This document shows positions 63,934-64,000 of a stretch of DNA of 64,000 nucleotides, piece by piece. This DNA is from Aurantimonas sp. 22II-16-19i (lineage in GTDB: Bacteria; Pseudomonadota; Alphaproteobacteria; Rhizobiales; Rhizobiaceae): contig NZ_AQQS01000007.1 of NCBI RefSeq assembly GCF_002088275.1, positions 1 to 64,000 on the forward strand, given 5' to 3'. The translations under genes were made by a program, and so were the position numbers. Positions within the stretch are counted from its first letter, which is position 1; each line of letters begins with the position of its first letter. The notes under the pieces are model-generated. The model was not told the origin of the DNA. It worked only from the letters and a program-made list of their open reading frames with translations, and made no database searches.

Positions 63934-64000
63934 ATGATGAGCGCAGCACTCGCCTATGCGGAGCCGGTGGAAACCGGTGCCGTGGTTCTTCCCTTCAGGC
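63934..64000 (+). CDS. Start of an unidentified gene (partial)
   Basis: The last 67 bases read MMSAALAYAEPVETGAVVLP and two more residues without a stop, starting at ATG 63934 or 63937. A good promoter lies 80 bp upstream. Too little is present to assign a family, and the ribosome binding site is weak. Confidence 0.45.
   Translation, partial: MMSAALAYAEPVETGAVVLPFR

Overview
This is a GC-rich (roughly two-thirds G+C by eye), densely packed stretch of an alphaproteobacterial chromosome. A Hyphomicrobiales (Rhizobiales) origin is the best guess. The reasons are an ActS/RegB-ActR/RegA redox pair, FixJ-type response regulators, PmtA-like methyltransferases, a DUF1289 protein and strong use of ATGA/GTGA start-stop overlaps. 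The genus cannot be read from the sequence. No complete tRNA, rRNA or CRISPR array was seen.

Layout, left to right. 1-6 kb: the end of a DUF4126-like membrane protein coupled to a flavin disulfide oxidoreductase, then a MexEF/AcrAB-type RND adaptor and pump without an outer-membrane channel. 6-11 kb (minus): a PaoABC-type periplasmic aldehyde oxidoreductase behind an AraC regulator. 11.6-20 kb: an OmpR/EnvZ-type two-component pair (minus), diverging from a small exported protein and a second molybdenum hydroxylase (IorAB type) followed by an SDR, a DedA protein and a methyltransferase. 20-23 kb: a LysR regulator with no usual start codon diverges from an MBL-fold hydrolase; an SDR follows. 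23.2-27.4 kb: a four-PAS histidine kinase and three response regulators in one overlapping minus-strand operon. 27.5-31.7 kb: small-molecule enzymes (cyanamide-hydratase-like HD protein, cupin, NmrA-like protein, haloperoxidase-like hydrolase, DFR-like reductase).

31.65-33 kb is a scar: a frameshifted gene remnant, a decayed IS630-family element and the 3' end of a tRNA-Ser gene without its body. From 33.4 to 44.7 kb lies a copper-handling region: DUF411, two DUF305 proteins, a CusBA-like RND system with an unusual adaptor, small exported or membrane proteins, CueR, CopZ and a CopA P-type ATPase. Three sequences with CueR-promoter architecture (19-bp spacer) sit in front of cueR, copZ and copA, so the last three form a recognisable regulon.

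45-47.6 kb holds RegA and RegB, both on the minus strand but 588 bp apart. 47.9-56 kb: a DUF892 protein, the HrpB helicase, and a YnjBCD-type ABC transporter whose binding-protein gene is separated from its permease gene by two toxin-antitoxin modules (YefM-YoeB and TumE-TumA). 56.3-64 kb: an SDR, an HhH endonuclease-like protein with an HdeD protein, an FMN reductase with a methyltransferase, another PmtA-like methyltransferase next to DnaJ, an acyltransferase, a DUF1289 protein and the start of an unidentified gene.
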